In this document: positions 24,751-33,857 of the stretch, in pieces
Position numbering within the stretch: the first letter of the stretch is position 1
Layout of the letters: every line of letters begins with the position of its first letter
Source: Oscillospiraceae bacterium
GTDB lineage: Bacteria; Bacillota; Clostridia; Oscillospirales; Acutalibacteraceae
Assembly (NCBI GenBank): GCA_031271865.1
Contig: JAISUW010000050.1
Coordinates: forward strand, 48,354-112,353
Length of the DNA: 64,000 nucleotides
Reading direction: 5' to 3'
The notes under the pieces: model-generated
The model's input: the letters and a program-made list of their open reading frames with translations, nothing else
Databases searched by the model: none
What the model was told of the DNA's origin: nothing
Position numbers and translations under genes: made by a program

Positions 24751-26601
24751 CTAATCCTCTGTCCAGCGGCTGACGCTGTCCATCCCATTCAGGCAGTGGT
24801 CAGGCAATCCCTTGTTGAAAGCCCACGCGAAGTCACTCATATCCGCAAAGTCAGAGAACTGCTTTGCCTGCGCGGCGTAGCTACTGTTTTGGTAGAGGCG
24901 CACATAGTCAATCCGGAACTCTGCCGGATTTGCTTTGGTGCTTGTGAAGGCACCGAAAGTCTGGCTGTAGGGTCCGGTGTTGTCGCTGTCTATCTCTACG
25001 GTCAGCTTGAGGTATTCTTTCACTTGGGATACGCCGTGATAGTAGTCTTTTTCCGTATAGGTGCGGTAGAGTTTGCCGTCGATATACCATTTATATGATG
25101 TCGGCGTCCAGAGGAAACCGAAGGTGTGGTAATCGCTGTACATATCAATTCCATTGTCGTAGATGTTCCCATAGGAACGGTGGTTGCCCGTAGCAATGGA
25201 GGAGCTGTCGTCATAGCCGTCGACGTGAATACAGGAGCCAATCTTGGTGCGGTTGCGGTAGAAGGAGCTTTCGTAGATGTCAATCTCCGCACCGTCATTG
25301 CCTGCATAGCCGCGGTGGGACATATTATCCGACTGGAGCCACATGGCACTCCAAAGGTGGTCTGCGTTGGGGAACTTCAGGCGCGCTTCCAGGTAGCCAT
25401 AGGTGAACTCGAGGTGATTGTCGGTTTCAATACCGCCGGTAAAATTTCCGGCAGGATGCGCTACGCCGGCGGAGCAGGTGTGCGCAACGTCCGCATAAGC
25501 ACTGATGATGACCTCGCCGTTTTCTACACGAACCAAGTCCGGGCACCATATACCGCCGACGCGTGTTCCGTGTGTACCCATGGTTTGCCAAACGGAAGGA
25601 TTCAGTGTGGGGGCATTGAAGTCGTCATACATAGCCAGCGACCAGCCGCTCTGCAGGGAACCGTCCGCATTGGCGATAACCGCCGGATTGCTTCGCACCG
25701 TGGGAGCCGGGATAGTGGTAGTGGTTGTAGTCGTGGTGGTAGTGGTCGTGGTTGTGGTCGTAGTAGTAGTTGTTGTTGTGGTGGTGGTGGTGGTAGTAGC
25801 CGTTGAGGTAGTTGTTGTCGTCGGCGCAATTGTCGGCTCTGTAGTAGGTACCGTAGGCGCTTCGGTGGTGGGCACAGTCGAAGCCGTTGTCGCTGTTGGT
25901 TCGGTTGTGGTTACTGCCGGCTGCGTAGTGGGGACGGTGGTCGCTTCCGTTGTCGGCACGGTGGTGGTTGTGCTTTCCGTTGTCGGCACAGTAACAGTTG
26001 TCGGCTCCGTAACCGTTGTCGGCTCCGTAACAGTCGTCGGCTCGGTAACCGTTGTCGGCTCCGTGACGGTCGTCGGAACCGTAGTCGGCTCCGTGACGGT
26101 TGTGGGAACTGTAGTTGGATCCGTGACGGTCGTCGGTTCCGTGAGGGTGGTCGGCTCCGTGACGGTCGTCGGCTCCGTGATAGTTGTAGGAACCGTAGTC
26201 GGCACGGTTGTAAGAACCGTCGTCGGCACGGTTGTAGGAACCGTAGTCGGCACGGTTGTAAGAACCGTCGTCGGCACGGTTGTAGGAACCGTGGTCGGCA
26301 CAGTCGTAGGAACCGTCGTCGGCACGGTTGTAGGAACCGTGGTCGGCACAGTCGTAGGAACTGTCGGCACGGTTGTAGGAACCGTGGTCGGCACAGTCGT
26401 GGGAACCGTCGTCGGCACGGTCGTAGAAACCGTAGTCGGCACAGTCGTCGTTTCGCTATATGCAGTCGTTGGCTCTGTAACCGGTACATCTGTAATGTGC
26501 GGATCATGGTATACAGCCCCAAACAGCGGGAACAGTAAAGCCAGGAACCAGCAGAAGAACGTATGTACAATCCAATTCCATATTGATGTTAGAACTTTCA
26601 T
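24751..26601 (-). CDS. GH16 beta-glucanase with long Pro-Thr repeat linker
   Basis: This is a secreted or membrane-tethered GH16 endo-beta-1,3(4)-glucanase type enzyme. In the 616-residue protein, residues 1-30 are a Trp/Phe-rich hydrophobic segment. Roughly 40-290 form a low-complexity linker of VPTT and TEPTT repeats ending in a run of about 28 Thr. The GH16 jelly roll covers about 310-590. GAEIDIYES supplies Glu439 (nucleophile), Asp441 and Glu444 (acid/base). LWSAMWLQSDN and YHTFGFLWTPTSYKWYIDG are family segments. AAAGGA precedes the ATG. The linker DNA consists of 12-bp and 36-bp near-identical repeats, so its length is likely to vary between strains. It is related in plan to the two GH16 genes at 45-47 kb. 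Confidence 0.92.
   Translation of the reverse strand: MKVLTSIWNWIVHTFFCWFLALLFPLFGAVYHDPHITDVPVTEPTTAYSETTTVPTTVSTTVPTTVPTTVPTTVPTTVPTVPTTVPTTVPTTVPTTVPTTVPTTVPTTVPTTVLTTVPTTVPTTVPTTVLTTVPTTVPTTITEPTTVTEPTTLTEPTTVTDPTTVPTTVTEPTTVPTTVTEPTTVTEPTTVTEPTTVTEPTTVTVPTTESTTTTVPTTEATTVPTTQPAVTTTEPTATTASTVPTTEAPTVPTTEPTIAPTTTTTSTATTTTTTTTTTTTTTTTTTTTTTTTTTTTIPAPTVRSNPAVIANADGSLQSGWSLAMYDDFNAPTLNPSVWQTMGTHGTRVGGIWCPDLVRVENGEVIISAYADVAHTCSAGVAHPAGNFTGGIETDNHLEFTYGYLEARLKFPNADHLWSAMWLQSDNMSHRGYAGNDGAEIDIYESSFYRNRTKIGSCIHVDGYDDSSSIATGNHRSYGNIYDNGIDMYSDYHTFGFLWTPTSYKWYIDGKLYRTYTEKDYYHGVSQVKEYLKLTVEIDSDNTGPYSQTFGAFTSTKANPAEFRIDYVRLYQNSSYAAQAKQFSDFADMSDFAWAFNKGLPDHCLNGMDSVSRWTED
25725..26455. repeat. Minisatellite encoding Thr/Pro linker
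   Basis: Near-exact 12-bp units (VPTT) are organised in 36-bp higher-order blocks from about 26180 to 26455, followed by TEPTTV-coding units and a degenerate ACN run encoding poly-Thr (about 25725-25800). The tract lies within the GH16 gene. Confidence 0.85.
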
Positions 26602-26689
26602 ATCAATTTCCTTTGCTTGCTTAACGGTGTGGGTTCACATCTGTTATGGTCATAGTATGGGAAACAGTGATTCGGTACCCCAATGTTTA

Positions 26690-26718
26690 ATTATACTCTT
26701 GTTTGGATGGTTTGTCAA
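26690..26718 (-). promoter_or_regulatory. Promoter of the Thr-repeat GH16 gene
   Basis: On the minus strand, TTGACA (26713-26718), a 17-bp spacer and TATAAT (26690-26695), both boxes consensus. Confidence 0.88.
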
Positions 26719-26756
26719 GCTTTTTTTTAAGCGCAATACATGGAATGAAAAAATCC

Positions 26757-26785
26757 TTGACAAATGCGCGGTAATGTAGTATTCT
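26757..26785 (+). promoter_or_regulatory. Promoter of the alkaline phosphatase gene
   Basis: TTGACA (26757-26762), a 17-bp spacer and TATTCT (26780-26785), about 60 bp before the start codon. Confidence 0.7.
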
Positions 26786-26843
26786 TATTGTAACAGAAAT
26801 CGCAGGGCTTACTGCGATTATACTTAGAAAAAGGACTGATAGA

Positions 26844-27965
26844 ATGGACATCCTGAAGACGATCCTCGCCGTACTCTGTTTGCCCCTGACGCTCTTCGGC
26901 AACCTCATTGGATACCGCGCCGCCGCTACTGCGGAAATACCCAAGCAGTATAAGAACGTAATTATCATGATTGGTGACGGAATGGGATTCAATTCTATTG
27001 CGTGGGCGAAAGAGATTGAAAACCACCCGGGCGACTGGGTGATGGAAACAATGCCGGTCACGGCGCAAAGCGAAACCGCCGCTTGGATGATACCAATCAC
27101 GGACAGCGCTGCCGGAGCTACAGCTTTGGCTTGCGGCATTCGGAACATAGACGGCGAAGTCAGCGTATACCCGCTGGATCCCTTTGAGCTTCTCGGCACA
27201 CCCAAGACCATCTTGGAACTGGCGCAAGAGCGCGGCAAGGCTGTCGGTGTGGTCACGACTGACAGCACAAGCGGTGCCACACCGGCCGCGTTTTCTTCCC
27301 ATGCGGAGGCGCGCTCTTGTGAAGAGGAAATCAGTACGGAGCAGATGGCGCAGGGCTTTAACCTTATCTGGGGAGCTCCCTCGGATACGATTACCCAAGA
27401 ACGTGCCGAAGCCGCAGGCTTGGAGTACATTACCAACAAAACACAGATGAACGCGCTTTCCGGCAATGAGAAATCCTTCGCTCAGTTCAGTTGGGATGAT
27501 TTAAGCAACACCACCAACACCAATATAACGCCGACACTCAAGGAGATGACCGTTAAGGCCATTGACATACTGGATGATGACAGCGACGGCTTTGTCATCA
27601 TGATAGAAGCGGCACACATTGATAAGTTCTCGCATGGCAATAACCAGGTGGGTATGGCGCACCATGTCGCAGAGTTTGATAAGGCGATCGAAGCCGCTTG
27701 GGACTATGCAAAACAGGATGGCGAAACCCTTGTCCTTGTGACAGCGGATCATGAAACCGGTTGGATCTCCGAAAACAACGGCACCTATCAGTATAACAGC
27801 GACCAGCACTCTTGGAACAACGTGCCGGTATTTGTCAGTGACCCTGCTTTCCTCCTGGAAAACGGGAAAGCGTACCAAAACCGCCAAATCGGCACACAGT
27901 TAGGCCGCGCGATAGGTTTGGGTGCCGATGTGTTCCCAACACCGGTCTTGCCGTCACTCTGGTAA
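26844..27965 (+). CDS. Alkaline phosphatase
   Basis: This is a PhoA-superfamily phosphomonoesterase with a two-zinc, one-magnesium site. It has 373 residues. The N-terminus (1-30) is hydrophobic with a small-residue boundary near AAATAEIP, suggesting export or anchoring. MIGDGMG holds the first metal Asp. DSAAGATALACG gives the nucleophile Ser88. EAAHIDKFSHGN and TADHETGW give further metal ligands, and the late DQHSWNNVPV gives the last His. AAGGAC precedes the ATG. It is transcribed divergently from the GH16 gene and its end overlaps prmC by 12 bp on the other strand. Confidence 0.93.
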   Translation: MDILKTILAVLCLPLTLFGNLIGYRAAATAEIPKQYKNVIIMIGDGMGFNSIAWAKEIENHPGDWVMETMPVTAQSETAAWMIPITDSAAGATALACGIRNIDGEVSVYPLDPFELLGTPKTILELAQERGKAVGVVTTDSTSGATPAAFSSHAEARSCEEEISTEQMAQGFNLIWGAPSDTITQERAEAAGLEYITNKTQMNALSGNEKSFAQFSWDDLSNTTNTNITPTLKEMTVKAIDILDDDSDGFVIMIEAAHIDKFSHGNNQVGMAHHVAEFDKAIEAAWDYAKQDGETLVLVTADHETGWISENNGTYQYNSDQHSWNNVPVFVSDPAFLLENGKAYQNRQIGTQLGRAIGLGADVFPTPVLPSLW

Positions 27966-28736
27966 GGCAGCAATCACAAACCGTTCCACGCCGAAGCAGT
28001 CTTTCGCTGTCCGTGCAGGATAACCTGCATTGGCAAACATTTGTGCCACAATAATCGGCTGCTCCTCGCCGCACTCTACGACAAACCTGCCGGCCGGCCG
28101 TAAGAGGGGCAGCCAGTATTTGGCTATCGCATGATAAAAATACAGTCCGTCCGTGCCGCCGTCTAAGGCCATGGGCGGTTCTTTCTGTACTTCGCGCTGT
28201 AAGATCGGCAGTTCCTCCGTGGGAATATAGGGCGGGTTGGATACGATTACATCCGGCCGAGGGAGGTTTGCCGGAGGCGGTGTTGTTATGTCTTGCCGTA
28301 GGATGTACGTATTCGGCAAATCTCCGGCATTCTTTCGGCTGTAGAAAAGCGCTTCCTCTGATAGCTCAAATAGATATACCTCAGCTTGCGGCTGCTCTTT
28401 GGCTATACTGACCCCTATACAGCCGCTGCCGGCGCAGAGGTCGTATACAATTGAATTCAATTCCATTCCATTCAGCGCATACGCGACCAGATACTCCGTT
28501 TCCGGACGGGGAATTAATACCCCCTCCCCGACAGCGAATGTGTAGCCATAGAAATCCGATGTGCCGAGCAGGTATTGGAGGGGAATGCCGGAAGCACGGC
28601 GGCGGAGAATTGAATTGAATTGAATTGAATTCAATTCCTCCCGCGCCAACCGAGCAATCTCCCACCGCGCATCCTCCACACCGGCCGCCCGGAGAAAGCG
28701 GACAGCGGCTTCAAATTCGTCGAAAGATAGAGTCAT
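27954..28736 (-). CDS. prmC: Release factor glutamine methyltransferase PrmC (HemK)
   Basis: This enzyme N5-methylates the GGQ glutamine of RF1/RF2 with S-adenosylmethionine. It has 260 residues, slightly short. The SAM motif is YDLCAGSGCIGVSIAKE and the catalytic motif is IVSNPPYIP. The N-terminal substrate-binding domain carries an odd insert, REELNSIQFNSILRR, encoded by five GAATT pentamers, and ELNSI recurs at NGMELNSIVYD. The ATG at 28736 overlaps the yqhQ stop in ATGA. The yqhQ-prmC order is common in Bacillota, where prfA usually precedes it; prfA is not in the window. Confidence 0.95.
   Translation of the reverse strand: MTLSFDEFEAAVRFLRAAGVEDARWEIARLAREELNSIQFNSILRRRASGIPLQYLLGTSDFYGYTFAVGEGVLIPRPETEYLVAYALNGMELNSIVYDLCAGSGCIGVSIAKEQPQAEVYLFELSEEALFYSRKNAGDLPNTYILRQDITTPPPANLPRPDVIVSNPPYIPTEELPILQREVQKEPPMALDGGTDGLYFYHAIAKYWLPLLRPAGRFVVECGEEQPIIVAQMFANAGYPARTAKDCFGVERFVIAALPE
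28607..28637. repeat. GAATT pentamer run inside prmC
   Basis: Five GAATT units (28607-28631) run into CAATTC, making a partial palindrome. A related gaattcaattccattccattc stretch lies at about 28453-28473. Both are in frame in prmC and encode ELNSI. Confidence 0.85.
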
Positions 28737-29872
28737 TCCGGGCTACCGATGTTTGTATTGTCATTGCATTGCATTGAATCAACGAGAGTATCCTCGTTTT
28801 CCGAGTTATCAGCTGAAACATCCTCGTCACGCACAACAGCGATGAGCGGCGCATAGGGTAGACCAAGAGCAGCTTTGAGGGCAACGATACCAACTTCTAT
28901 AACGTCATCCGGCGGCTCTTTGGTAGTTATGCGCTGCATAGCTAAGCCGGGAGCGGACAATACCTTACATACAGGATTGCCCAGATGCCGCCCTGCGAAA
29001 CGGATATACTCATAGCCTATGGACATGATGACGGGGAATTGCAGGATTTTAATGGCAATCCAGATGGCACGGTTTGCAGGCAGCGTTACCGCCGGAAATA
29101 CGAGAGCCACAATACTGGAGACAATCATACCCAATAAGAGCATGACAAAGAGGAAACTGGTTCCGCAGCGCGGGTGCAAACGGCTCTGCGCGCGCACATT
29201 CTCTACAGTGAGCGGCAGACCGGATTCATAGCAGAAAATACTCTTGTGCTCAGCACCGTGGTACTGAAACACGCGGCGGATATCTTTCAGTTGCGAAATC
29301 GCCGCCATATAGCCGACAAAGAGCGTAATGCGTACCGTTCCCTCGAGAATCGCTTTGAACTTCGTTAAGTCCGGAACTGTATGGCTGTTCAGCAAATCAA
29401 ACAGGAAAGACGGAAGCCACACGAACAAACAGAAAGCAAGCCCAAACCCCAGAATCGTTCCGAGGACGCCGACAGCTGCAAAGAGCTTGGGACCCAAGTG
29501 TTTTTCCAGCCAGAGGTCAAGTTTGGAACCGCTATCTGCGCCATCGGCGTTTTCCAAATCCGCCGTTTTTTCTGCAGACTCCATCATAAACTTATAGGCT
29601 AAGCGCATGGAGTCCACAAAGTTGACGGGGCCTCGGATCAGCGGCCAACCCAAGAACTTGTATTTATCTTTGGGAGATTTGATATCCCGCACGGTGGTTT
29701 CAATGCTCCCGTTGGGCAGACGCAAACTGACGGCACAGCCTTTCGGACCACGCATCATGATACCCTCCATGAGGGCTTCTCCGCCGACGGCACCGATAAG
29801 TATTTCGCCTGCTGCATCATCTGCAGCGATTTGCTCTGCCGGGCTTGTGTTTTTTTCTTCATCAAAGGGCAT
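28733..29872 (-). CDS. DUF1385 (YqhQ) membrane protein
   Basis: This is a predicted metal-dependent membrane enzyme of unknown function found beside prmC across Bacillota. In the 379-residue protein, GGEALMEGIMMRGP and YHGAEHKSIFCYE with RLHPRCGTSFLF are the conserved His/Cys-containing family motifs. At least four hydrophobic segments are visible, at about 135-165, 190-205, 245-275 and 280-305. The C-terminal 40 residues are acidic and Asn-rich and end in short ATTGC-type repeats, a lineage-specific tail. GAGG lies 8 nt before the ATG. Confidence 0.9.
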   Translation of the reverse strand: MPFDEEKNTSPAEQIAADDAAGEILIGAVGGEALMEGIMMRGPKGCAVSLRLPNGSIETTVRDIKSPKDKYKFLGWPLIRGPVNFVDSMRLAYKFMMESAEKTADLENADGADSGSKLDLWLEKHLGPKLFAAVGVLGTILGFGLAFCLFVWLPSFLFDLLNSHTVPDLTKFKAILEGTVRITLFVGYMAAISQLKDIRRVFQYHGAEHKSIFCYESGLPLTVENVRAQSRLHPRCGTSFLFVMLLLGMIVSSIVALVFPAVTLPANRAIWIAIKILQFPVIMSIGYEYIRFAGRHLGNPVCKVLSAPGLAMQRITTKEPPDDVIEVGIVALKAALGLPYAPLIAVVRDEDVSADNSENEDTLVDSMQCNDNTNIGSPE

Positions 29873-29937
29873 TTAAAGAGCCTCATTTCAAGAGCAGTAT
29901 TTACAGAATCACCTATGCAAGGGAAGCTGATGGTTTT

Positions 29938-29966
29938 ATTATATCCCAATGGTGCGGGAAAGTCAA
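29938..29966 (-). promoter_or_regulatory. Promoter of yqhQ-prmC
   Basis: On the minus strand, TTGACT (29961-29966), a 17-bp spacer and consensus TATAAT (29938-29943). Confidence 0.8.
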
Positions 29967-30022
29967 GAGCAATTGTGTGAATTATTCTCGGCAGAGTGTT
30001 TTCGGATACGAAAGCATTGCCA

Positions 30023-31276
30023 TCAATACCGATTATCAAAAATGCGCGTGGATTTCTTCTCACTTCGAGGCAGTTCGCCCAAGGCTACGGCATGTGTCTC
30101 CGGGAGGATATTCAACTGCTGCTTAAAAGCCGCGCGGACGGTGCTTTCTATTTCTTTAATGCGGTCAGCATCAGCGATAGGTGTTTCAAAGAACAGCCGC
30201 AGGATATCCCTCCCGTTGAGGTGGTCTATCATAACCTGATACTCACTGGATACCCCTGCAATGCCGCTCAGGATTTCATCTACACGTCCGGGGTAGATGA
30301 TAGCTCCCTTAACTTTCACCATATCATCGGAGCGGCCGAGAATTGTATCTATGCGCGGGAAGTGCAATCCGCAGGGGCAATCTCCCTCCAATGCGCGGGT
30401 CAGGTCATGGGTGCGGTAGCGGATGAGCGGCGCCCCTTCTTTCTGCAGCGTTGTAATTACAATCTCCCCGATGGCACCCGGTTCGGCAGCTTTGAGCGTT
30501 TTGGGGTCGATAATCTCGTAATAGAGGTAATCCGTCCACATATGCATTCCGCACTCGTATTTGCAGCTCATGCCTATGCCGGGACCATAGATTTCTGTCA
30601 AACCGTAGATGTCATAGAGTTCTACGCCCAACTCCTCGGCGATGCGGCGGCGCATTTTCTCCCCCCAGCGCTCGGAACCGATAACACCTTTCTTCAAGTG
30701 AATCTTGTCTCGTATGCCGCGCTTCGCTATTTCCTCCGCCAGCAAGAGGGCATAGCTTGAAGTGGCGGTAATAACCGTTGAGTGCAAGTCCATCATCATT
30801 TGCAACTGCTTTTCCGTGTTGCCGGGCCCCATAGGGACAGCCATGGCTCCCAACCGTTCACATCCCAATTGGAAGCCGATGCCCGCCGTCCATAAGCCAT
30901 ACCCGGGTGTTATCTGAATGCGGTCGCGGTTGGTAATCTCCGCTGTTTCATAGCAACGGGCGAACATCAGCGCCCAATCATCTATGTCTTTCTGCGTGTA
31001 GGGGATAATAACAGGCGTGCCCGTTGTACCTGAGGAGGAGTGAATACGTACAACCTTTTCTTCCGGTACGCATTGCAAGCCCAACGGATACGCAGCACGC
31101 AAATCCCCTTTGTCACTGAAAGGCAATTGCTCAAAGGCATCAAACGAGTCTATCGCAGCCGGATCTATTCCCGCAAAATGTTCTTGATAGAATGCGCCCT
31201 GCTTTGCATGCGCAATCTGTTGACGAATCGCTGTGAGCGTCTGCGGGGTCTTCTGCTCGGTGCGTGTGTCGGTCAT
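30023..31276 (-). CDS. Phenylacetate-CoA ligase (PaaK family)
   Basis: This is an AMP-forming ligase that activates phenylacetate or another arylacetate to its CoA thioester. The protein has 417 residues, slightly shorter than typical (about 430-440). The P-loop-like motif is HSSSGTTGTPVIIPYT. YDIYGLTEIYGPG and LIRYRTHDL are adenylation motifs, and ILGRSDDMVKVKGAIIYP is the hinge region. AAAGGA precedes the ATG. It is the last gene of an operon with iorA and iorB, whose product arylacetyl-CoA can be run through this enzyme in reverse for ATP synthesis, as in archaea and acetogens. That direction is inferred. Confidence 0.93.
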   Translation of the reverse strand: MTDTRTEQKTPQTLTAIRQQIAHAKQGAFYQEHFAGIDPAAIDSFDAFEQLPFSDKGDLRAAYPLGLQCVPEEKVVRIHSSSGTTGTPVIIPYTQKDIDDWALMFARCYETAEITNRDRIQITPGYGLWTAGIGFQLGCERLGAMAVPMGPGNTEKQLQMMMDLHSTVITATSSYALLLAEEIAKRGIRDKIHLKKGVIGSERWGEKMRRRIAEELGVELYDIYGLTEIYGPGIGMSCKYECGMHMWTDYLYYEIIDPKTLKAAEPGAIGEIVITTLQKEGAPLIRYRTHDLTRALEGDCPCGLHFPRIDTILGRSDDMVKVKGAIIYPGRVDEILSGIAGVSSEYQVMIDHLNGRDILRLFFETPIADADRIKEIESTVRAAFKQQLNILPETHAVALGELPRSEKKSTRIFDNRY

Positions 31277-31334
31277 GGCCGGTGTCCTTTCTTAGCAGGC
31301 GGCGGGAGGGGGCAAGATGGAGCAATGCTCTATC

Positions 31335-31913
31335 TCAGAACACCGCCAGAGCCTTTAGATTGAGTTCCGCGAGCGTTGGTTTCAGCAGCAAGTGCAGGAT
31401 ATGTTCTGTTTCTTCGTAGGAAAAGGGCAGCAGACCCTGCCGCAGGGCATAGCCGAGCAAGGCTACATTTAAAGGCCGAAGTGTGCCTAGAGCGGTTTGG
31501 AGGGTATCCACAGGGAGAATATGCAGACGCGGACCTACGCCATCCGATAGCGTTTGCAGCACATTTGCAGGATCATAGCCGCCCTTGAGGGTAGCCGTAA
31601 CAGGTTGGAGCGGACGGTCTGCAACGACCATTGTGCCGGAGGGGGAGAGCAGCGGAAGCATACGCAAAGCCTCTGCGGGCTCAAAAGCGAGGAGGACATC
31701 CGCTTGACCGGTACTGATGAGCGGAGAGGACGGCGATTCCGTACCGAAGCGTACATGAGAAGTCACACTGCCGCCGCGCTGCGCCATGCCGATGGTCTCT
31801 CCGGCGCGGACGCGGAACTGCCGGCGAACGGCCAGTTCGCAGAGGATGCGGGACAAGAGCACCGTTCCTTGCCCGCCCACCCCGCAGATGAGGATGTTCA
31901 TGGTGTTGCTCAT
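31335..31913 (-). CDS. iorB: Indolepyruvate ferredoxin oxidoreductase beta subunit
   Basis: This is the small gamma-type subunit of the 2-ketoacid:ferredoxin oxidoreductase for aromatic keto acids. In the 192-residue protein, ICGVGGQGTVLLSRILCELA is the family start and AQRGGSVTSHVRFG is highly conserved. GAGG precedes the ATG, which overlaps the iorA stop in ATGA, so the two are translationally coupled. Confidence 0.94.
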   Translation of the reverse strand: MSNTMNILICGVGGQGTVLLSRILCELAVRRQFRVRAGETIGMAQRGGSVTSHVRFGTESPSSPLISTGQADVLLAFEPAEALRMLPLLSPSGTMVVADRPLQPVTATLKGGYDPANVLQTLSDGVGPRLHILPVDTLQTALGTLRPLNVALLGYALRQGLLPFSYEETEHILHLLLKPTLAELNLKALAVF

Positions 31914-33760
31914 ACTTTGCCCTCCTCTGCGATGGCTTCAAAACGGCAGGCGTTGGTGCAGAGTCTGCACCCCGTACACAGCTGTCTGTCTATGGCTGCT
32001 TTGCCTGCACTGTCCAAAGAGATAGCAGGGCAGCCGATGCGGCGGATACAATTGCGGCAGCCGGTACAGTTGGAATTGACATACAAGGGTTTGGCTGTAC
32101 TGCGGCAAGCCGTGACGCAGGGGCCGTGCAGGAGGAGAACCTTTACACCCGGTTGTTCGGCATAGACTTGCACAGCATTCACAACAGCAGGGAAGTCGAG
32201 TGCATCCCATTCAAGGCAGGCATCTACGCCCAAGGCGCGCACAACGCAAGCAATATCCAGAGCTTTCGCTTCCTGTCCGAGAGCATTTCTGCCGGTTCCG
32301 GGGTGCGGCTGCCCGCCGGTCATAGCGGTGTTATGGTTATCCAAGATGACGATGAGAATGTCTGCATTATTATAGACGGCATTCACAATACCCGGAATTC
32401 CGGTATGAAAGAAGGTGGAATCCCCGATAAAAGCCACCAGGACAGCATCCGGCTCCGCTTTGCGGATTCCTTGCGCAATGGTTATCCCTGCCCCCATGCA
32501 CAGACACGTATCCACCATTTCCAAGGGGGCGGCGTTGCCTAAGGTATAGCAGCCGATGTCCCCACAGTAGAAAGCTTTTTTATCATGAAGTGCCTTCTTG
32601 ACAGCGCAGAAAGCGGCGCGGTGGCCGCAGCCGGCACAAAGCACAGGCGGGCGTATAGGCAAATCAGCGGGCGCAGCAGGGGTTCGCGGTATATTGGGCG
32701 TCAGCTCCAGATAAAAGCTCAGGATGGAGGCGATGCGCTCCGGGGAAAGCTCGCCCACATTGGGTACCAAGCCGCCACGTTTGCCGATGATATTGGCGGG
32801 GAAGCGTCCGCCCTGGGCTGTGCGCACCAAAGCATCTTCCGTGACCGGATCCAATTCTTCAAAGACGGCAACAGTGTCAAGGTTCTGCAGGAACTGTTCC
32901 ATGAGCGGCAGGGGGGCAGGGGTGGAGGCGCATTTGAGCAGCTTGAGGGGCGGCAGATTATCGAAGAAACCCAAAGCTTCTTTGACATATAAATAAGACA
33001 CACCGGAGCAGGCAATCCCCAAAACCGCATCCGGATTGGAAGACAGGCTGTTGCCCGGGAAATCGGACAGGTCGAGGCTTGCTTGCCGCAAGCAGTCTTC
33101 TATCTCTGCCTTATTGCGGCGCGTCAAGGCAGGGAAGATGACAAAGGGGCGGCTGTGGGGGTTCTTCCCATCATCGCGCTGAAAACCGGGAATCGTTCGC
33201 TCGGCGTCAGGCGGCAGGAGCTGCACCGTTGCGGTAGAGTGGCATACCCGCGTCGTCGGGCGAAGTATCACCGGACGCCCGATACGCTCCGAAAGCGAGA
33301 AAGCCTCATAGGCTAAGGTGTAAGCCTCTTCCGGCGAGGCGGGGTCGAGCACAAGGACTTTTGCAAATTCCCCGAAGCGGCGGGTGTCCTGCTCTGTCTG
33401 GGAGGAGATAGGCCCGGGGTCATCGGCAACCACGATGACCATCCCGCCTTTGATTCCGATATAATTCAGACTCATCAGCGGGTCGGAGGCCACGTTCATG
33501 CCGACTTGTTTCATAGTGACCATCACGCGGGCACCCGCGTAGGAAGCCCCCGCGGCGACCTCTAAGGCCGCTTTCTCGTTGACTGACCATTCCACATCTG
33601 CTGACGAAGTCCCATTGCGGACGAGATGAGCTGCGGTCTCCAATACTTCTGTAGAGGGAGTGCCGGGGTATCCGGTAACAACCTGCACCCCGGCGCGTAC
33701 AGCCCCATAGGCGATGGCTTCATTCCCCATGAGCAGGCGGGTTTCAGTCCAATCTTGCAT
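31910..33760 (-). CDS. iorA: Indolepyruvate ferredoxin oxidoreductase alpha subunit
   Basis: This subunit oxidatively decarboxylates indolepyruvate and other aryl pyruvates to arylacetyl-CoA, reducing ferredoxin. The 616-residue protein has the pyrimidine-binding domain at the N-terminus (ALRT-like GYPGTPSTEVLE). The TPP-binding part is at about 360-520, with FIGDSTFFHTGIPGIVNAVY and DNHNTAMTGGQPHPG. Two 4Fe-4S motifs lie at the C-terminus, CTGCRNCIRRIGCP and CTGCRLCTNACRF. AAGGAG precedes the ATG. It is the first gene of iorA-iorB-paaK and implies amino-acid fermentation and strict anaerobiosis. Confidence 0.96.
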   Translation of the reverse strand: MQDWTETRLLMGNEAIAYGAVRAGVQVVTGYPGTPSTEVLETAAHLVRNGTSSADVEWSVNEKAALEVAAGASYAGARVMVTMKQVGMNVASDPLMSLNYIGIKGGMVIVVADDPGPISSQTEQDTRRFGEFAKVLVLDPASPEEAYTLAYEAFSLSERIGRPVILRPTTRVCHSTATVQLLPPDAERTIPGFQRDDGKNPHSRPFVIFPALTRRNKAEIEDCLRQASLDLSDFPGNSLSSNPDAVLGIACSGVSYLYVKEALGFFDNLPPLKLLKCASTPAPLPLMEQFLQNLDTVAVFEELDPVTEDALVRTAQGGRFPANIIGKRGGLVPNVGELSPERIASILSFYLELTPNIPRTPAAPADLPIRPPVLCAGCGHRAAFCAVKKALHDKKAFYCGDIGCYTLGNAAPLEMVDTCLCMGAGITIAQGIRKAEPDAVLVAFIGDSTFFHTGIPGIVNAVYNNADILIVILDNHNTAMTGGQPHPGTGRNALGQEAKALDIACVVRALGVDACLEWDALDFPAVVNAVQVYAEQPGVKVLLLHGPCVTACRSTAKPLYVNSNCTGCRNCIRRIGCPAISLDSAGKAAIDRQLCTGCRLCTNACRFEAIAEEGKV

Positions 33761-33803
33761 TCGCTGTCTCCTTCAGCTTGTCCGTTTATCTTGCATAGGC
33801 TAT

Positions 33804-33832
33804 AGTATACCATATTGCTGCGCAAATTGCAA
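33804..33832 (-). promoter_or_regulatory. Promoter of iorA-iorB-paaK
   Basis: On the minus strand, TTGCAA (33827-33832), a 17-bp spacer and TATACT (33804-33809). Confidence 0.75.
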
Positions 33833-33857
33833 GAGCTTGGCGTGGGCTTCACGCCCT

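Noticed and set aside
24464..24754. 96-codon plus-strand frame
   Set aside because: It overlaps the transposase remnant and the palindrome element and has no ribosome site.
25725..26455. Regular repeats that might be a CRISPR array
   Set aside because: Units are 12/36 bp, contiguous without unique spacers, and in frame as VPTT in a coding gene.
25505..26779. 424-codon plus-strand frame rich in Val-Gly
   Set aside because: Complement of the Thr/Pro minisatellite in the GH16 gene; low complexity produces the open frame.
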